From assembly GCF_006716315.1 (NCBI RefSeq), contig NZ_VFOV01000001.1, forward strand, positions 1,346,501-1,410,500: a stretch of 64,000 nt of DNA, written 5' to 3'. Position numbers and translations under genes: made by a program. This DNA comes from Nocardioides albertanoniae (GTDB lineage Bacteria > Actinomycetota > Actinomycetes > Propionibacteriales > Nocardioidaceae). Shown piece after piece: positions 8,762-16,646 of this stretch. The notes under the pieces are model-generated. The model made no database searches. It saw only the letters and a program-made list of their open reading frames with translations, and was not told the origin of the DNA. Within the stretch, counting starts at the first letter, position 1; every line of letters begins with the position of its first letter.

Positions 8762-9004
8762 GTGAGTGAGCCCTTCGACGTCCCGATCACCGACGAGATC
8801 ATCCGGCTCGGCCAGTTCCTGAAGCTGGCCAACCTGGTCGAGACCGGCTCCGAGGCGCGGCCGGCGATCACGGCCGGCGAGGTGCTGGTCAACGGCGAGG
8901 TCGAGCTGCGTCGCGGTCGTCAGCTCCGGCTCGGCGACGTCGTGGAGTACGCCGGCCAGGCGGCTCGGGTCTCCGACGAGGCCGACTTCGACGTGCCCTG
9001 GTAG
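8762..9004 (+). CDS. S4-domain RNA-binding protein
   Basis: 80-residue single S4 domain of the YbcJ/YaaA type. The pattern ITDEIIRLGQFLKLANLVETG followed by AGEVLVNGEVELRRGRQLRLGD is the S4 RNA-binding fold, in which the KL, NG and RRG positions contact RNA. Proteins of this family are associated with ribosome or RNA maintenance. The GTG at 8762 has both a GGGGAGGA element and a GAGGAT hexamer upstream. It lies between a family A repeat and a strong terminator, so it is probably transcribed alone. Confidence 0.88.
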   Translation: MSEPFDVPITDEIIRLGQFLKLANLVETGSEARPAITAGEVLVNGEVELRRGRQLRLGDVVEYAGQAARVSDEADFDVPW

Positions 9005-9017
9005 TCAGCAGAAACAG

Positions 9018-9053
9018 AGCGAGGCGGTGACCCCGAAGGGTCACCGCCTCGCT
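9018..9053. terminator. Bidirectional hairpin terminator
   Basis: A perfect 16-bp stem (9018-9033 with 9038-9053) closed by a CGAA loop lies between the convergent S4 and FKBP genes. It has no long T run on either side, as is common in high-GC actinobacteria. Confidence 0.85.
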
Positions 9054-9067
9054 GCGTACGAGCTGTC

Positions 9068-9442
9068 CTACTTCTCGACCTTGACCAGGTCGCAGAGGAA
9101 GACGAGGGTCTCGCCGGGCTTGATGACGGCGCCCGCGCCGCGGTCGCCGTAGCCCAGGTGGGGCGGGATGACGAGCTGGCGGCGGCCGCCGACCTTCATG
9201 CCGAGGATGCCCTTGTCCCAGCCCTCGATGACCTGGCCGATGCCGACGCGGAAGTCGAGCGGCTCGCCGCGGTTGTAGGAGGCGTCGAACTCCTCGCCGG
9301 TGGACAGGGCGACGCCGACGTAGTGGACCGAGACGCGGTCGCGCTCGGTGGCCTCCTCGCCGTCACCGACGGTGATGTCCTTGATGACGAGGTCGGTGGG
9401 CGGGGTCGGGTCGACGAAGTCGATCTCTGGCTTCTGGCTCAT
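9068..9442 (-). CDS. FKBP-type peptidyl-prolyl cis-trans isomerase
   Basis: 124-residue cytoplasmic FKBP domain. Visible are VSVHYVGVALSTGEEFDASYNRGEP, the catalytic VIEGWDKGILGMKVGGRR segment, the HLGYGDRGAG loop and the final LVFLCDLVKV strand. No signal peptide precedes it. It catalyses proline isomerisation during folding. A TAGACT hexamer six bases before the ATG points to a leaderless transcript. It follows the kinase-fusion gene on the same strand, but the spacing and its own promoter suggest separate transcription. Confidence 0.93.
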   Translation of the reverse strand: MSQKPEIDFVDPTPPTDLVIKDITVGDGEEATERDRVSVHYVGVALSTGEEFDASYNRGEPLDFRVGIGQVIEGWDKGILGMKVGGRRQLVIPPHLGYGDRGAGAVIKPGETLVFLCDLVKVEK

Positions 9443-9446
9443 GATT

Positions 9447-12071
9447 TCAGTCTACGTATCGATTCTCGCTGGGGCACACCGCGGCCGGGTCGGCCTCGGA
9501 GCCGATCGGCGGGTCGTAGGTCGGGGTCATGCCGTCGGCGCGCTCGCGACCGAGGTTCCACTCCAGCCAGTCGCCCGTGCGCTCGTCGGGCGCGAGCACG
9601 CATCGGCGCAGGTCGGCCGGGAGCTTCTTCAGCGCGGGCACGGCATCGTCGGAGAGACCGCGCAGGTAGACCGTGTCGATCTTTCCGGTCTCCTCATAAC
9701 GCGCGATGTTGTGCTCGGCGGTCCAGGCGTCGGGGTTGATCGCGGCGATCCCGATCAGGGCGATGGCCCCGCTGACCAGCGCGAACCGGCCGAGCCAGGC
9801 GCCGCCGGCGATGCCACGAGCCACCGCGGCGACCAGCCCGGCGATCACCAGCAGACCCAGCCACGCCTCGAAGACGTCGACGAGAAGACGGAGCTGGGTG
9901 AAGCCGTACGCCTCCTGGTAGAGATGCATCCGGTACAGCGCCGAGCCGACGACCACCAGGGCCTCCGCGGCCAGCAGCCCGAGCGCGATGCGCAGCCACA
10001 GTCGGTCGGCCACGGTCTCCACCGGTGCCTTGCGAGCGGCTGCCCAGATCACGAGCAACGTGAGCGCGGTCGCCACCGTGAGCTGGCCGAAGCCCTGGTG
10101 GACGTATTCGGCATAGGTGAGCCCGGTCGTGGCCCGCAGGTGGTCCTCGCCGCCGAAGACCGCGGTCGCCTGGGCGATGAGGAAGGCGGCGAAGACGGCG
10201 ACGACGACCCCGACGGGGGCCAACCACTCGTAGCGGTTGGCGACGGGCTGCGACGCACGCTCGCTGCGGTCGATCCGGGGCGGGTTGACCGCGAGGTACG
10301 CCGCGCCGAGCACGACGCCGAAGACGAAGACGGTCATGAAGATCCGCGCGGCGAAGGTGTCGGGGCGTACGTCGGGCACGAACCGGTCGACCCAGCTGCC
10401 CAGCATCGCGTCGGCCGTGGTGAACAGGAGTCCGAAGATCACCAGGCCGAGCAGCGAGAGCACGGTGGTGCGAGCGACCGCGGCGCCGTGACCGTTGCCC
10501 GACACGCTGGTCAGGGTGCGCCCCACCCAGGGGATGCCGCGCAGCCCGGCCAACGGCCACGAGATCCCGGTCAGCATGATGCCGAGCAGCGTCTTCGCGC
10601 CGGTGGAGGCGCACAGCAGCACGGCGATCGCGGTGACCAGGCACAGCGCGACGATCCATTCCGCGTCGCGGAAGACAGCGACCGAGGAGAGCAGCGCGAA
10701 CAGCACGTAGCAGACCATCTGGAACCCCGACGGTCGTCGCGAGACCTGCTTGCCGGCGAGCATCACGACGGCGCCGGCGGCCAGCAGCACGATGACCGTG
10801 CCGAGGCCCGCGTTGCGGTCGGGGATCAGCAGCCCGCCGAGCAGACCGGCGACGACGGCGCCGACGAACAGACCGAACCGTCCGCCGACCCCGGTGTCGG
10901 GCCAGTAGGTGCCGAAGATGTCGTCGAGCACCGAAGGTGTCGGGTTCGCCGGACTCGGGCCGGATGTCTCTGCCAGATCGGGCTCGGTGGGACGGGCGGG
11001 TTCGGCCGCCGGGGGAGTGGGCATCGCATGCTCCTCGTGGTTGGGGGTGAGCGGAGTGAGAACGGGACGCGCGGGTGGCCGCAGCGGAAGATCGACGCGC
11101 ACCCGGGCGCCGGCCGACCCGGCGAGCGGGTCGAGGAAGGCGATGGTGCCGCCGTGCAGGTCGGTGACCCAGCGGGCGATGGCGAGCCCGAGGCCGGTGC
11201 CACCGCCACCGTCGTCGGCGGAGGCGCTGAGGGTGCCGAACGGCTCGAAGACGCGAGCGCGGTCGGCGGCCGCGATGCCGGGCCCGGAGTCGAGCACCTC
11301 GAGGTGGTAGCGCTCGCCGTCGGCGCCCGCGCGCACCGTGACCGCGCCACCACGAGGGCTGTGCCTCGCAGCGTTGTCGAGCAGGTTGACGACGAGCTGG
11401 CTGAGCCGGTCGGGGTCGGCGTCGACGACGAGCTCGGCGGGCGCCTCGATCTCGTAGGTGACCTCACGGGCGTCGGCCCGCACCTCCGCGACACATGTCT
11501 CCAGCAGCTGTCCGAGGTCGACCGACGAGGTGCTCAGCGGCGCCTTGCCGGCGTCGACCCGAGCCAGGTCGAGCAGGTCCTCGACGAGTCGGCTCAGCCG
11601 CTCGGCTTGGCCCAGCGCGGTCTGCAGCGCGGCCGGCTCCGAGCCGACGCCGTCGACGAGGTTCTCCAGCACGACGGTGAGGGCCGCGAGCGGCGTACGC
11701 AGCTCGTGGGAGACGTTGGCGACCAGGTCGCGGCGCTGGCGGTCGACCGCGCCGAGGTCGCTGGCCATGGTGTTGAACGCGCGGCCGAGCTGGCCGACCT
11801 CGTCGGCGCCGCCGGCCGGCACCGAGACGGAGTAGTCGCCCCGGGCCATCCGCCGAGCCGCGAGCGTCATCTGCCGCAGCGGCGAGGTCATCCCCGCCGC
11901 CAGCAGCTGGGTGACGGCGAGGGCGATCCCGATCGTGACGGGGATCGACATCCACGGCGATACGCCTGCGAGGCGCCCGACGGAGGCCACGACAGCCGCC
12001 ACCAGTGCGCTCGCGGCGACCAGCAGCCCGAGCTTGACCTTGATCGACGAGACCCGCTCCAGCGGCGTCAT
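9447..12071 (-). CDS. Sensor histidine kinase fused to a DUF4173-like multispan membrane domain
   Basis: An 874-residue continuous frame. Residues 1-345 are a complete kinase: two membrane helices (about 10-32 and 40-60), HAMP (60-112), HisKA with phospho-acceptor H122 in VSHELRTPL, an N box (LLDNAARHS), and G boxes (GPGIA, GTGLGLAIA). After a Pro/Ala-rich linker a second part (about 390-760) has ten or more hydrophobic helices of the DUF4153/DUF4173 kind and a soluble tail. Met350 (ATG at 11024) has a perfect GAGGAG six bases upstream, so the membrane part may also be made alone. The response regulator gene overlaps the start by four bases. The ligand is unknown. Confidence 0.85.
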   Translation of the reverse strand: MTPLERVSSIKVKLGLLVAASALVAAVVASVGRLAGVSPWMSIPVTIGIALAVTQLLAAGMTSPLRQMTLAARRMARGDYSVSVPAGGADEVGQLGRAFNTMASDLGAVDRQRRDLVANVSHELRTPLAALTVVLENLVDGVGSEPAALQTALGQAERLSRLVEDLLDLARVDAGKAPLSTSSVDLGQLLETCVAEVRADAREVTYEIEAPAELVVDADPDRLSQLVVNLLDNAARHSPRGGAVTVRAGADGERYHLEVLDSGPGIAAADRARVFEPFGTLSASADDGGGGTGLGLAIARWVTDLHGGTIAFLDPLAGSAGARVRVDLPLRPPARPVLTPLTPNHEEHAMPTPPAAEPARPTEPDLAETSGPSPANPTPSVLDDIFGTYWPDTGVGGRFGLFVGAVVAGLLGGLLIPDRNAGLGTVIVLLAAGAVVMLAGKQVSRRPSGFQMVCYVLFALLSSVAVFRDAEWIVALCLVTAIAVLLCASTGAKTLLGIMLTGISWPLAGLRGIPWVGRTLTSVSGNGHGAAVARTTVLSLLGLVIFGLLFTTADAMLGSWVDRFVPDVRPDTFAARIFMTVFVFGVVLGAAYLAVNPPRIDRSERASQPVANRYEWLAPVGVVVAVFAAFLIAQATAVFGGEDHLRATTGLTYAEYVHQGFGQLTVATALTLLVIWAAARKAPVETVADRLWLRIALGLLAAEALVVVGSALYRMHLYQEAYGFTQLRLLVDVFEAWLGLLVIAGLVAAVARGIAGGAWLGRFALVSGAIALIGIAAINPDAWTAEHNIARYEETGKIDTVYLRGLSDDAVPALKKLPADLRRCVLAPDERTGDWLEWNLGRERADGMTPTYDPPIGSEADPAAVCPSENRYVD

Positions 12072-12772
12072 GACCCGGCCTCCAGGGCGTAGCCGACGCC
12101 GTGCACGGTGCGCACGCGCGCCGAGCCGATCTTGGCGCGCAGCCCCTTGACGTGGCTGTCGACGGTGCGGGTGCCGGAGGCGTCGGCCCAGCCCCAGACC
12201 TCGGCGAGCAACCGCTCGCGGGTCACCACGGCGCCCGGGTCGGCGGCGAGGCAGACCAGCAGGTCGAACTCGGTCGGGGTCAGCCTGACCTCCTCACCGT
12301 CGACCCAGACCCGGCGCGCTGCCGGGTCCATCCGCAGGCCACCGATCTCGGCCGTACGCCGCGGCGCCGCCGCCAGCTCGGCGGCCCGCTCGACCCGTCG
12401 CAGGAGCGCGTTGACCCGCGCCACCAGCTCACGTGCCCGGAACGGCTTGGTCAGGTAGTCGTCGGCGCCGACACCGAGGCCGACCAGCACGTCGGCCTCG
12501 TCGACGCGTGCGGTGAGCATCAGCACCGGCACGGGGCGTACGGCCTGGATCCGTCGACACACCTCGAGGCCGTCGTAGCCCGGCAGCATCACGTCGAGCA
12601 CGACCAGGTCGGGCGAGGTCTCCTCGAAGGACGTGACCGCGCCCGGCCCGTCCCACGCTCGGACGACGTCGTAGCCCTCCGCCTCGAGACGGTCGGAGAC
12701 GGCTTGGTTGATGACCGGCTCGTCCTCGACGACGAGGACGAGCCGGCGCGGCGCGGTCACATGTTCTGGCAC
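12068..12772 (-). CDS. OmpR-family response regulator
   Basis: Two-domain DNA-binding regulator of 234 residues. The receiver has the acidic pair E16-D17, phospho-acceptor D60 (LVVLDVMLPG), the threonine in MLTAR and the lysine in YLTKPF. The C-terminal winged helix shows RLTPTEFDLLVCL and RTVDSHVKGLRAKIG. It is the cognate partner of the overlapping kinase-fusion gene (ATGA-type overlap). The GTG start has TAGCCT six bases upstream, indicating a leaderless promoter for the pair. Target genes are not evident. Confidence 0.93.
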   Translation of the reverse strand: MPEHVTAPRRLVLVVEDEPVINQAVSDRLEAEGYDVVRAWDGPGAVTSFEETSPDLVVLDVMLPGYDGLEVCRRIQAVRPVPVLMLTARVDEADVLVGLGVGADDYLTKPFRARELVARVNALLRRVERAAELAAAPRRTAEIGGLRMDPAARRVWVDGEEVRLTPTEFDLLVCLAADPGAVVTRERLLAEVWGWADASGTRTVDSHVKGLRAKIGSARVRTVHGVGYALEAGS

Positions 12773-12835
12773 ATGCTCAGGCTAGAAGCCCGAGCCGCCG
12801 GAAAGGCTGCAGAAGTTGTGCAGGTCCTGTGAAGG

Positions 12836-13270
12836 TCAGGTCTGGTGGACGTACGCCTCGAGCTGGTCGCGCTCGAAGGCGAGCTGGTCGATGCGGTGCT
12901 TGACCAGGTCGCCGATGCTGACGATGCCGACCAGGCTGCCGTCGGCGGAGACGACCGGCATGTGCCGGATCCGGTGCGTGGTCATGATGCCGAGGATGTC
13001 GTCGATGGTGGCCTCGGGGTCGCAGGTCTCGACGGTGGCGGTCATGATCGAGGAGACCGCCGCGGAGAGCAGCGCGTCGTTGTCGTGGAGGCGACGGACC
13101 ACGTCACGCTCGGAGACGATGCCGTCGACGCTGGTGCCGTCGCCGCTGACGACGCAGGCTCCGATGCTGTGCTCGGCGAGCACGCCGAGCAGGTCACGTA
13201 CGGTTGCGGTTGATGCGATCGTCACGACTTCTGCGATCGCCTTGCGAGTGATGACGTCCGCGATCTTCAT
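12836..13270 (-). CDS. Tandem CBS-domain protein
   Basis: 144-residue protein made of two CBS motifs (about 5-60 and 75-130), the adenosyl-ligand sensing module. Seen are ATVRDLLGVLAEHSIGACVV and ATIDDILGIMTTHRIRHMPVV, each followed by the GIVS strand. Stand-alone pairs of this type bind AMP, ATP or NADH and often signal energy state. The ATG at 13270 is chosen over an upstream ATG because TACCGT lies exactly six bases before it. The effector and partner are unknown. Confidence 0.88.
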   Translation of the reverse strand: MKIADVITRKAIAEVVTIASTATVRDLLGVLAEHSIGACVVSGDGTSVDGIVSERDVVRRLHDNDALLSAAVSSIMTATVETCDPEATIDDILGIMTTHRIRHMPVVSADGSLVGIVSIGDLVKHRIDQLAFERDQLEAYVHQT

Positions 13271-13324
13271 GAACCAACGGTAGCGGCTGTGACTCACGCC
13301 ACGCCAGTGTCGCGAGCTGCGGGG

Positions 13325-14197
13325 CTACTCGTTTCCCGGACGGCGGAACGCGGTGACCGATCCGGGCTGCGCGGCCGGCCAGTCGGCGTCGTTGCTGCCG
13401 TCGGGGAGGCCGCCGAGGAAGGAGAGAGCGGCGTCGTGCAGGTGGCCGTTGGTGGCCAGCGCGTTGCCGCCCCACGGGCCGGGATCGCCGGCCAGCGACG
13501 TGAAGGACCCGCCGGCCTCGCGCACGATGATGTCGAGCGCGGCCATGTCGTAGACCTCGAGCTCGGGCTCCACGGCGATGTCGACCGCGCCCTCGGCGAC
13601 GAGCATGTAGGACCAGAAGTCGGAGTAGGCCCGGGTGCGCCAGCAGCTGCGCATCAGCGCCAGGAAGTCCTCGAGCCGCTCGCGCTCCTCCCAGCCGTGC
13701 AGCGAGGAGTAGGACAGCGAGGCGTCCTCCAGGCGGCGTACGTCGGAGACCTGGCAGCGGGTCGACTTCATCAGCGACTTGCCGGTGTGGGCGCCCTGGT
13801 CCTTCGCCGCCCACCAGCGCCGCCCGAGCTGGGGCGCGGAGACCACCGACATCACGACCTCGTCGTCGACAGCGAGCGCGATCAGGGTCGCCCAGACGGG
13901 CACACCACGCACGAAGTTCTTGGTGCCGTCGATCGGGTCGACGATCCAGCGCCGGCTCGAGGAGCCGGAGGAGCCCGACTCCTCGCCGGTGATCGCGTCG
14001 CGGGTGCGGGCGCGGGAGAGGGTGCGGCGGATCGACTCCTCGACGGCCTTGTCGGCGTCGGAGACCGGGGTGAGATCGGGCTTGGTCATGACGTGCAGGT
14101 CGAGCGCCTTGAACCGTGACTGCGACAAGGAGTCGGCATCGTCGGCCAGCAGATGCGCCAGCCGGAGGTCGTCGTTGAAGTCAGGAGTGCTCGCCAC
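13325..14197 (-). CDS. hisN: Inositol monophosphatase-family histidinol-phosphatase
   Basis: Mg-dependent phosphatase of 290 residues. It shows the metal sites of the family: the glutamate in ITGEES, the WIVDPIDGTKNFVRG motif (D-P-I-D-G-T) and the late aspartate in VYDMAALDIIVREAGG. In actinobacteria the gene next to rsgA and aroA is usually histidinol-phosphatase, the penultimate step of histidine synthesis; this context supports hisN over a plain inositol phosphatase. A TACAGT hexamer stands eight bases before the GTG start. Confidence 0.85.
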   Translation of the reverse strand: MASTPDFNDDLRLAHLLADDADSLSQSRFKALDLHVMTKPDLTPVSDADKAVEESIRRTLSRARTRDAITGEESGSSGSSSRRWIVDPIDGTKNFVRGVPVWATLIALAVDDEVVMSVVSAPQLGRRWWAAKDQGAHTGKSLMKSTRCQVSDVRRLEDASLSYSSLHGWEERERLEDFLALMRSCWRTRAYSDFWSYMLVAEGAVDIAVEPELEVYDMAALDIIVREAGGSFTSLAGDPGPWGGNALATNGHLHDAALSFLGGLPDGSNDADWPAAQPGSVTAFRRPGNE

Positions 14198-14284
14198 AAG
14201 GGCTCACTGTAGTGGCATCCGCGCCGCGGCGAGACAGGCCCAGGTAACCGCTTGCCCACGAAAACACCGGGCCCGGTATCCGGG

Positions 14285-15292
14285 TCACAGCGTGTAGGCC
14301 GGCGCCGATCGTGCCTCGAGCAGCCGGCGGAACGAGGTGACCCGGTCGGGATCGAGCCGGCCGGCCTCGACCGCGGCGTCCAGACCGCACTCGGGCTCAC
14401 CGGCGGCGTGGGTGCAGCCGCGCGGACACTCGGCCGTCGCCTCCCCGAGGTCGGGGAAGGTGAGGATGAGCTTCTCGGGCTCGACGTGGGCCAGCCCGAA
14501 CGTACGGATCCCCGGGGTGTCGACGATCCATCCCGACGGAAGCGGCAGCATCAACGCGGAGGTGGAGGTGTGCCGGCCGCGGCCGGTGACGGCGTTGACG
14601 TGGCCGATCTCGCGGTCGGCGTCGGGCACGATCGCGTTGACCAGCGTCGACTTGCCGACGCCGCTGTGGCCCAGCAGCACCGACGTCTTCCCGTCGAGCA
14701 GGCGACGGAGCTCGCTGATGTCGCCACCGCGCTGCGTCACGATCCACGGCACACCGAGCGACCGGTAGGTCGAGACCAGCGACTCCGGGTCGGCCAGGTC
14801 GGCCTTGGTGATGCACAGCAGAGGCTCGATGCCGGCCTCGTAGGCCGCCACGAGCGCACGGTCGATGAAGCCGGTGCGTGGCTCGGGGTCGGCGATCGCG
14901 GTCACGATCACCAGCTGGTCGGCGTTGGCGACCACGACCCGCTCGACGGGGTCGTCGTCATCGGCCGTACGCCGCAGCACCGTCGTGCGCGGCTCGAGCT
15001 CGACGATGCGCGCCAGGGCGCCGTCGGCCCCCGAGGTGTCGCCGACCACCTTCACCCGGTCGCCCACGACGACGCCCTTGCGACCCAACGGCCGTGCCTT
15101 GACGGCCCACACCTCGACCTCGGGGGCATCGTCCATGACCAGCGTGAACCGCCCCCGGTCGACGGTGATCACCCGGCCGAGGTCGGCGTCGTCGTAGCTG
15201 GGCCGATCCTTCGTACGCGGCCTCGTCCGTCGTCTCGGACGGTCGTAGTGCTCGATGTCCTCGGTGCCGAACCGGCGTTGTGCCTTCGCCAT
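14285..15292 (-). CDS. rsgA: Ribosome small subunit-dependent GTPase A
   Basis: Circularly permuted GTPase that releases maturation factors from the 30S subunit. An OB fold (about 40-110) precedes the G domain, whose motifs occur in permuted order: G4 (ITKADL), G1 (LLGHSGVGKSTLVNAIV), G2-like TGRGRHTS and G3 (IVDTPGIR). The C-terminal zinc finger is intact (ECPRGCTHAAGEPECGL: Cys, Cys, His, Cys). The basic N-terminal tail with PRRRTRPRTK could bind rRNA. It starts seven bases after the aroA stop, so the two are co-transcribed. Confidence 0.95.
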   Translation of the reverse strand: MAKAQRRFGTEDIEHYDRPRRRTRPRTKDRPSYDDADLGRVITVDRGRFTLVMDDAPEVEVWAVKARPLGRKGVVVGDRVKVVGDTSGADGALARIVELEPRTTVLRRTADDDDPVERVVVANADQLVIVTAIADPEPRTGFIDRALVAAYEAGIEPLLCITKADLADPESLVSTYRSLGVPWIVTQRGGDISELRRLLDGKTSVLLGHSGVGKSTLVNAIVPDADREIGHVNAVTGRGRHTSTSALMLPLPSGWIVDTPGIRTFGLAHVEPEKLILTFPDLGEATAECPRGCTHAAGEPECGLDAAVEAGRLDPDRVTSFRRLLEARSAPAYTL

Positions 15293-15299
15293 CAGGTGC

Positions 15300-16613
15300 T
15301 CAGAAGGCGCTGGTCGAGGCTGAGCCCGAGGCGAACAGTCGGGCCCAGAAGGGCGCGAAGTCGGTGAAGGTCTTGCTGGTGGTCTGCACGTTCTCGACCA
15401 GCACGCCGTCCACCGCGGCGCCGAGGATGACGCCGGCGTGAGCCATCCGGTGGTCGGCGTAGGTGTGGAAGATCCCGCCGTGGAGCGTCGCGGGGCGGAT
15501 CGTCAGCCCGTCGGGAAGCTCGGTGACGTCGGCACCGAGCGCACCGAGCTCCCGCGCCAGCGCGGCGAGGCGGTCGGTCTCGTGGCCACGGATGTGGCCG
15601 ATGCCGGTCAGGTGCGACGGCGTCTCCGCGAGTGCGCACAGGGCGGCCAGCGCGGGGGTGAGCTCGCCGAGGTCGTGCAGGTCGAGGTCGACCCCCTGCA
15701 GGCGGGCGGGCCCGGTCACGCTCAGGCCCTCGTCACCGAGCGAGACCTCGCAGCCCATCAGCGAGAGGATCTCGCGGAGCGCGTCGCCCGGCTGGTCGGT
15801 CGCGCGTGGCCAGTCGCGCACCGTCACGGTGCCGCCCGAGACGGCGGCGAGCGCCAGGAACGGTGCCGCGTTGGACAGGTCGGGCTCGATGGTGCGGTCG
15901 AGCGCCTTGATCGGTCCCGGCGCCACCGTCCACCGGTTGGCGTCCGAGTCGTCGACGGTGACGCCGTTCTCGCGGAGCATCGCGACGGTCATGTCGATGT
16001 GAGGCAGGGACGGCACTGGCTTGCCGTCGTGGCGGATGTCCACGCCCTTCTCGTAGCGTGCGCCCGCCAGCAGCAGCGCGCTGATGAACTGGCTCGAGGC
16101 TGAGGCGTCGACCACCACGGTGCCGCCCTCGATGGCGCCGTGCCCGTGAATCGTGAACGGGAGAGCCTCACCCTCGATGATCGCGCCGAGGCCGCGCAGC
16201 GCCTCGAGCACCTCACCGATCGGCCGGTTGCGCATGTGCTCGTCGCCGTCGAAGGCGACCTTGCCGGTGGAGAGGGCGGCGACGGGAGGTACGAAGCGCA
16301 TCACCGTGCCGGCCAGCCCGCAGTCGATCTCGGCGTCACCGTCGAAGGGGCCCGGCGTGACGACCCAGTCGTCGCCGGAGGTGTCGACCTGCGAGCCCAA
16401 CGACGTCAGCGCTGCCGCCATCAGTGCCGTGTCGCGCGAGCGCAGAGCGCGGCGTACGACGCTGGGACCATCGGCGATGGATGCCAGCACCAGCGCCCGG
16501 TTGGTGAGCGACTTGCTCCCGGGCAACGACACCGTCGCGGTGACCGGTCCGTGGGCTCGAGGTGCCGGCCAGGGGTCGGCGATGTCGGTGGCACGGTCGG
16601 TCGTCGTAGTCAC
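15300..16613 (-). CDS. aroA: 3-phosphoshikimate 1-carboxyvinyltransferase (EPSP synthase)
   Basis: Sixth enzyme of the shikimate pathway, joining shikimate-3-phosphate and phosphoenolpyruvate. The 437-residue protein has the [11 protein letters not shown] motif with the active lysine, the LAGTVMRF segment (canonical G-N-A-G-T-A-M-R is altered), the phosphate-binding [14 protein letters not shown] and the late catalytic region [14 protein letters not shown]. The GTG start has TAGGAT six bases upstream. It heads the aroA-rsgA pair; M. tuberculosis has the same adjacency. Confidence 0.96.
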   Translation of the reverse strand: MTTTTDRATDIADPWPAPRAHGPVTATVSLPGSKSLTNRALVLASIADGPSVVRRALRSRDTALMAAALTSLGSQVDTSGDDWVVTPGPFDGDAEIDCGLAGTVMRFVPPVAALSTGKVAFDGDEHMRNRPIGEVLEALRGLGAIIEGEALPFTIHGHGAIEGGTVVVDASASSQFISALLLAGARYEKGVDIRHDGKPVPSLPHIDMTVAMLRENGVTVDDSDANRWTVAPGPIKALDRTIEPDLSNAAPFLALAAVSGGTVTVRDWPRATDQPGDALREILSLMGCEVSLGDEGLSVTGPARLQGVDLDLHDLGELTPALAALCALAETPSHLTGIGHIRGHETDRLAALARELGALGADVTELPDGLTIRPATLHGGIFHTYADHRMAHAGVILGAAVDGVLVENVQTTSKTFTDFAPFWARLFASGSASTSAF

Positions 16614-16646
16614 GCCACGATCCTAAGCCCGCGCCGCGACGCTCGA

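Noticed and set aside
9348..12092. A 914-codon plus-strand frame opposite the kinase fusion
   Set aside because: Low-complexity Arg/Gly/His composition and no ribosome binding site; the minus strand shows complete kinase motifs.
14267..14278. ACCGGGCCCGGT palindrome between hisN and rsgA
   Set aside because: Short GC-only palindromes are frequent at this composition; no T run or supporting context.
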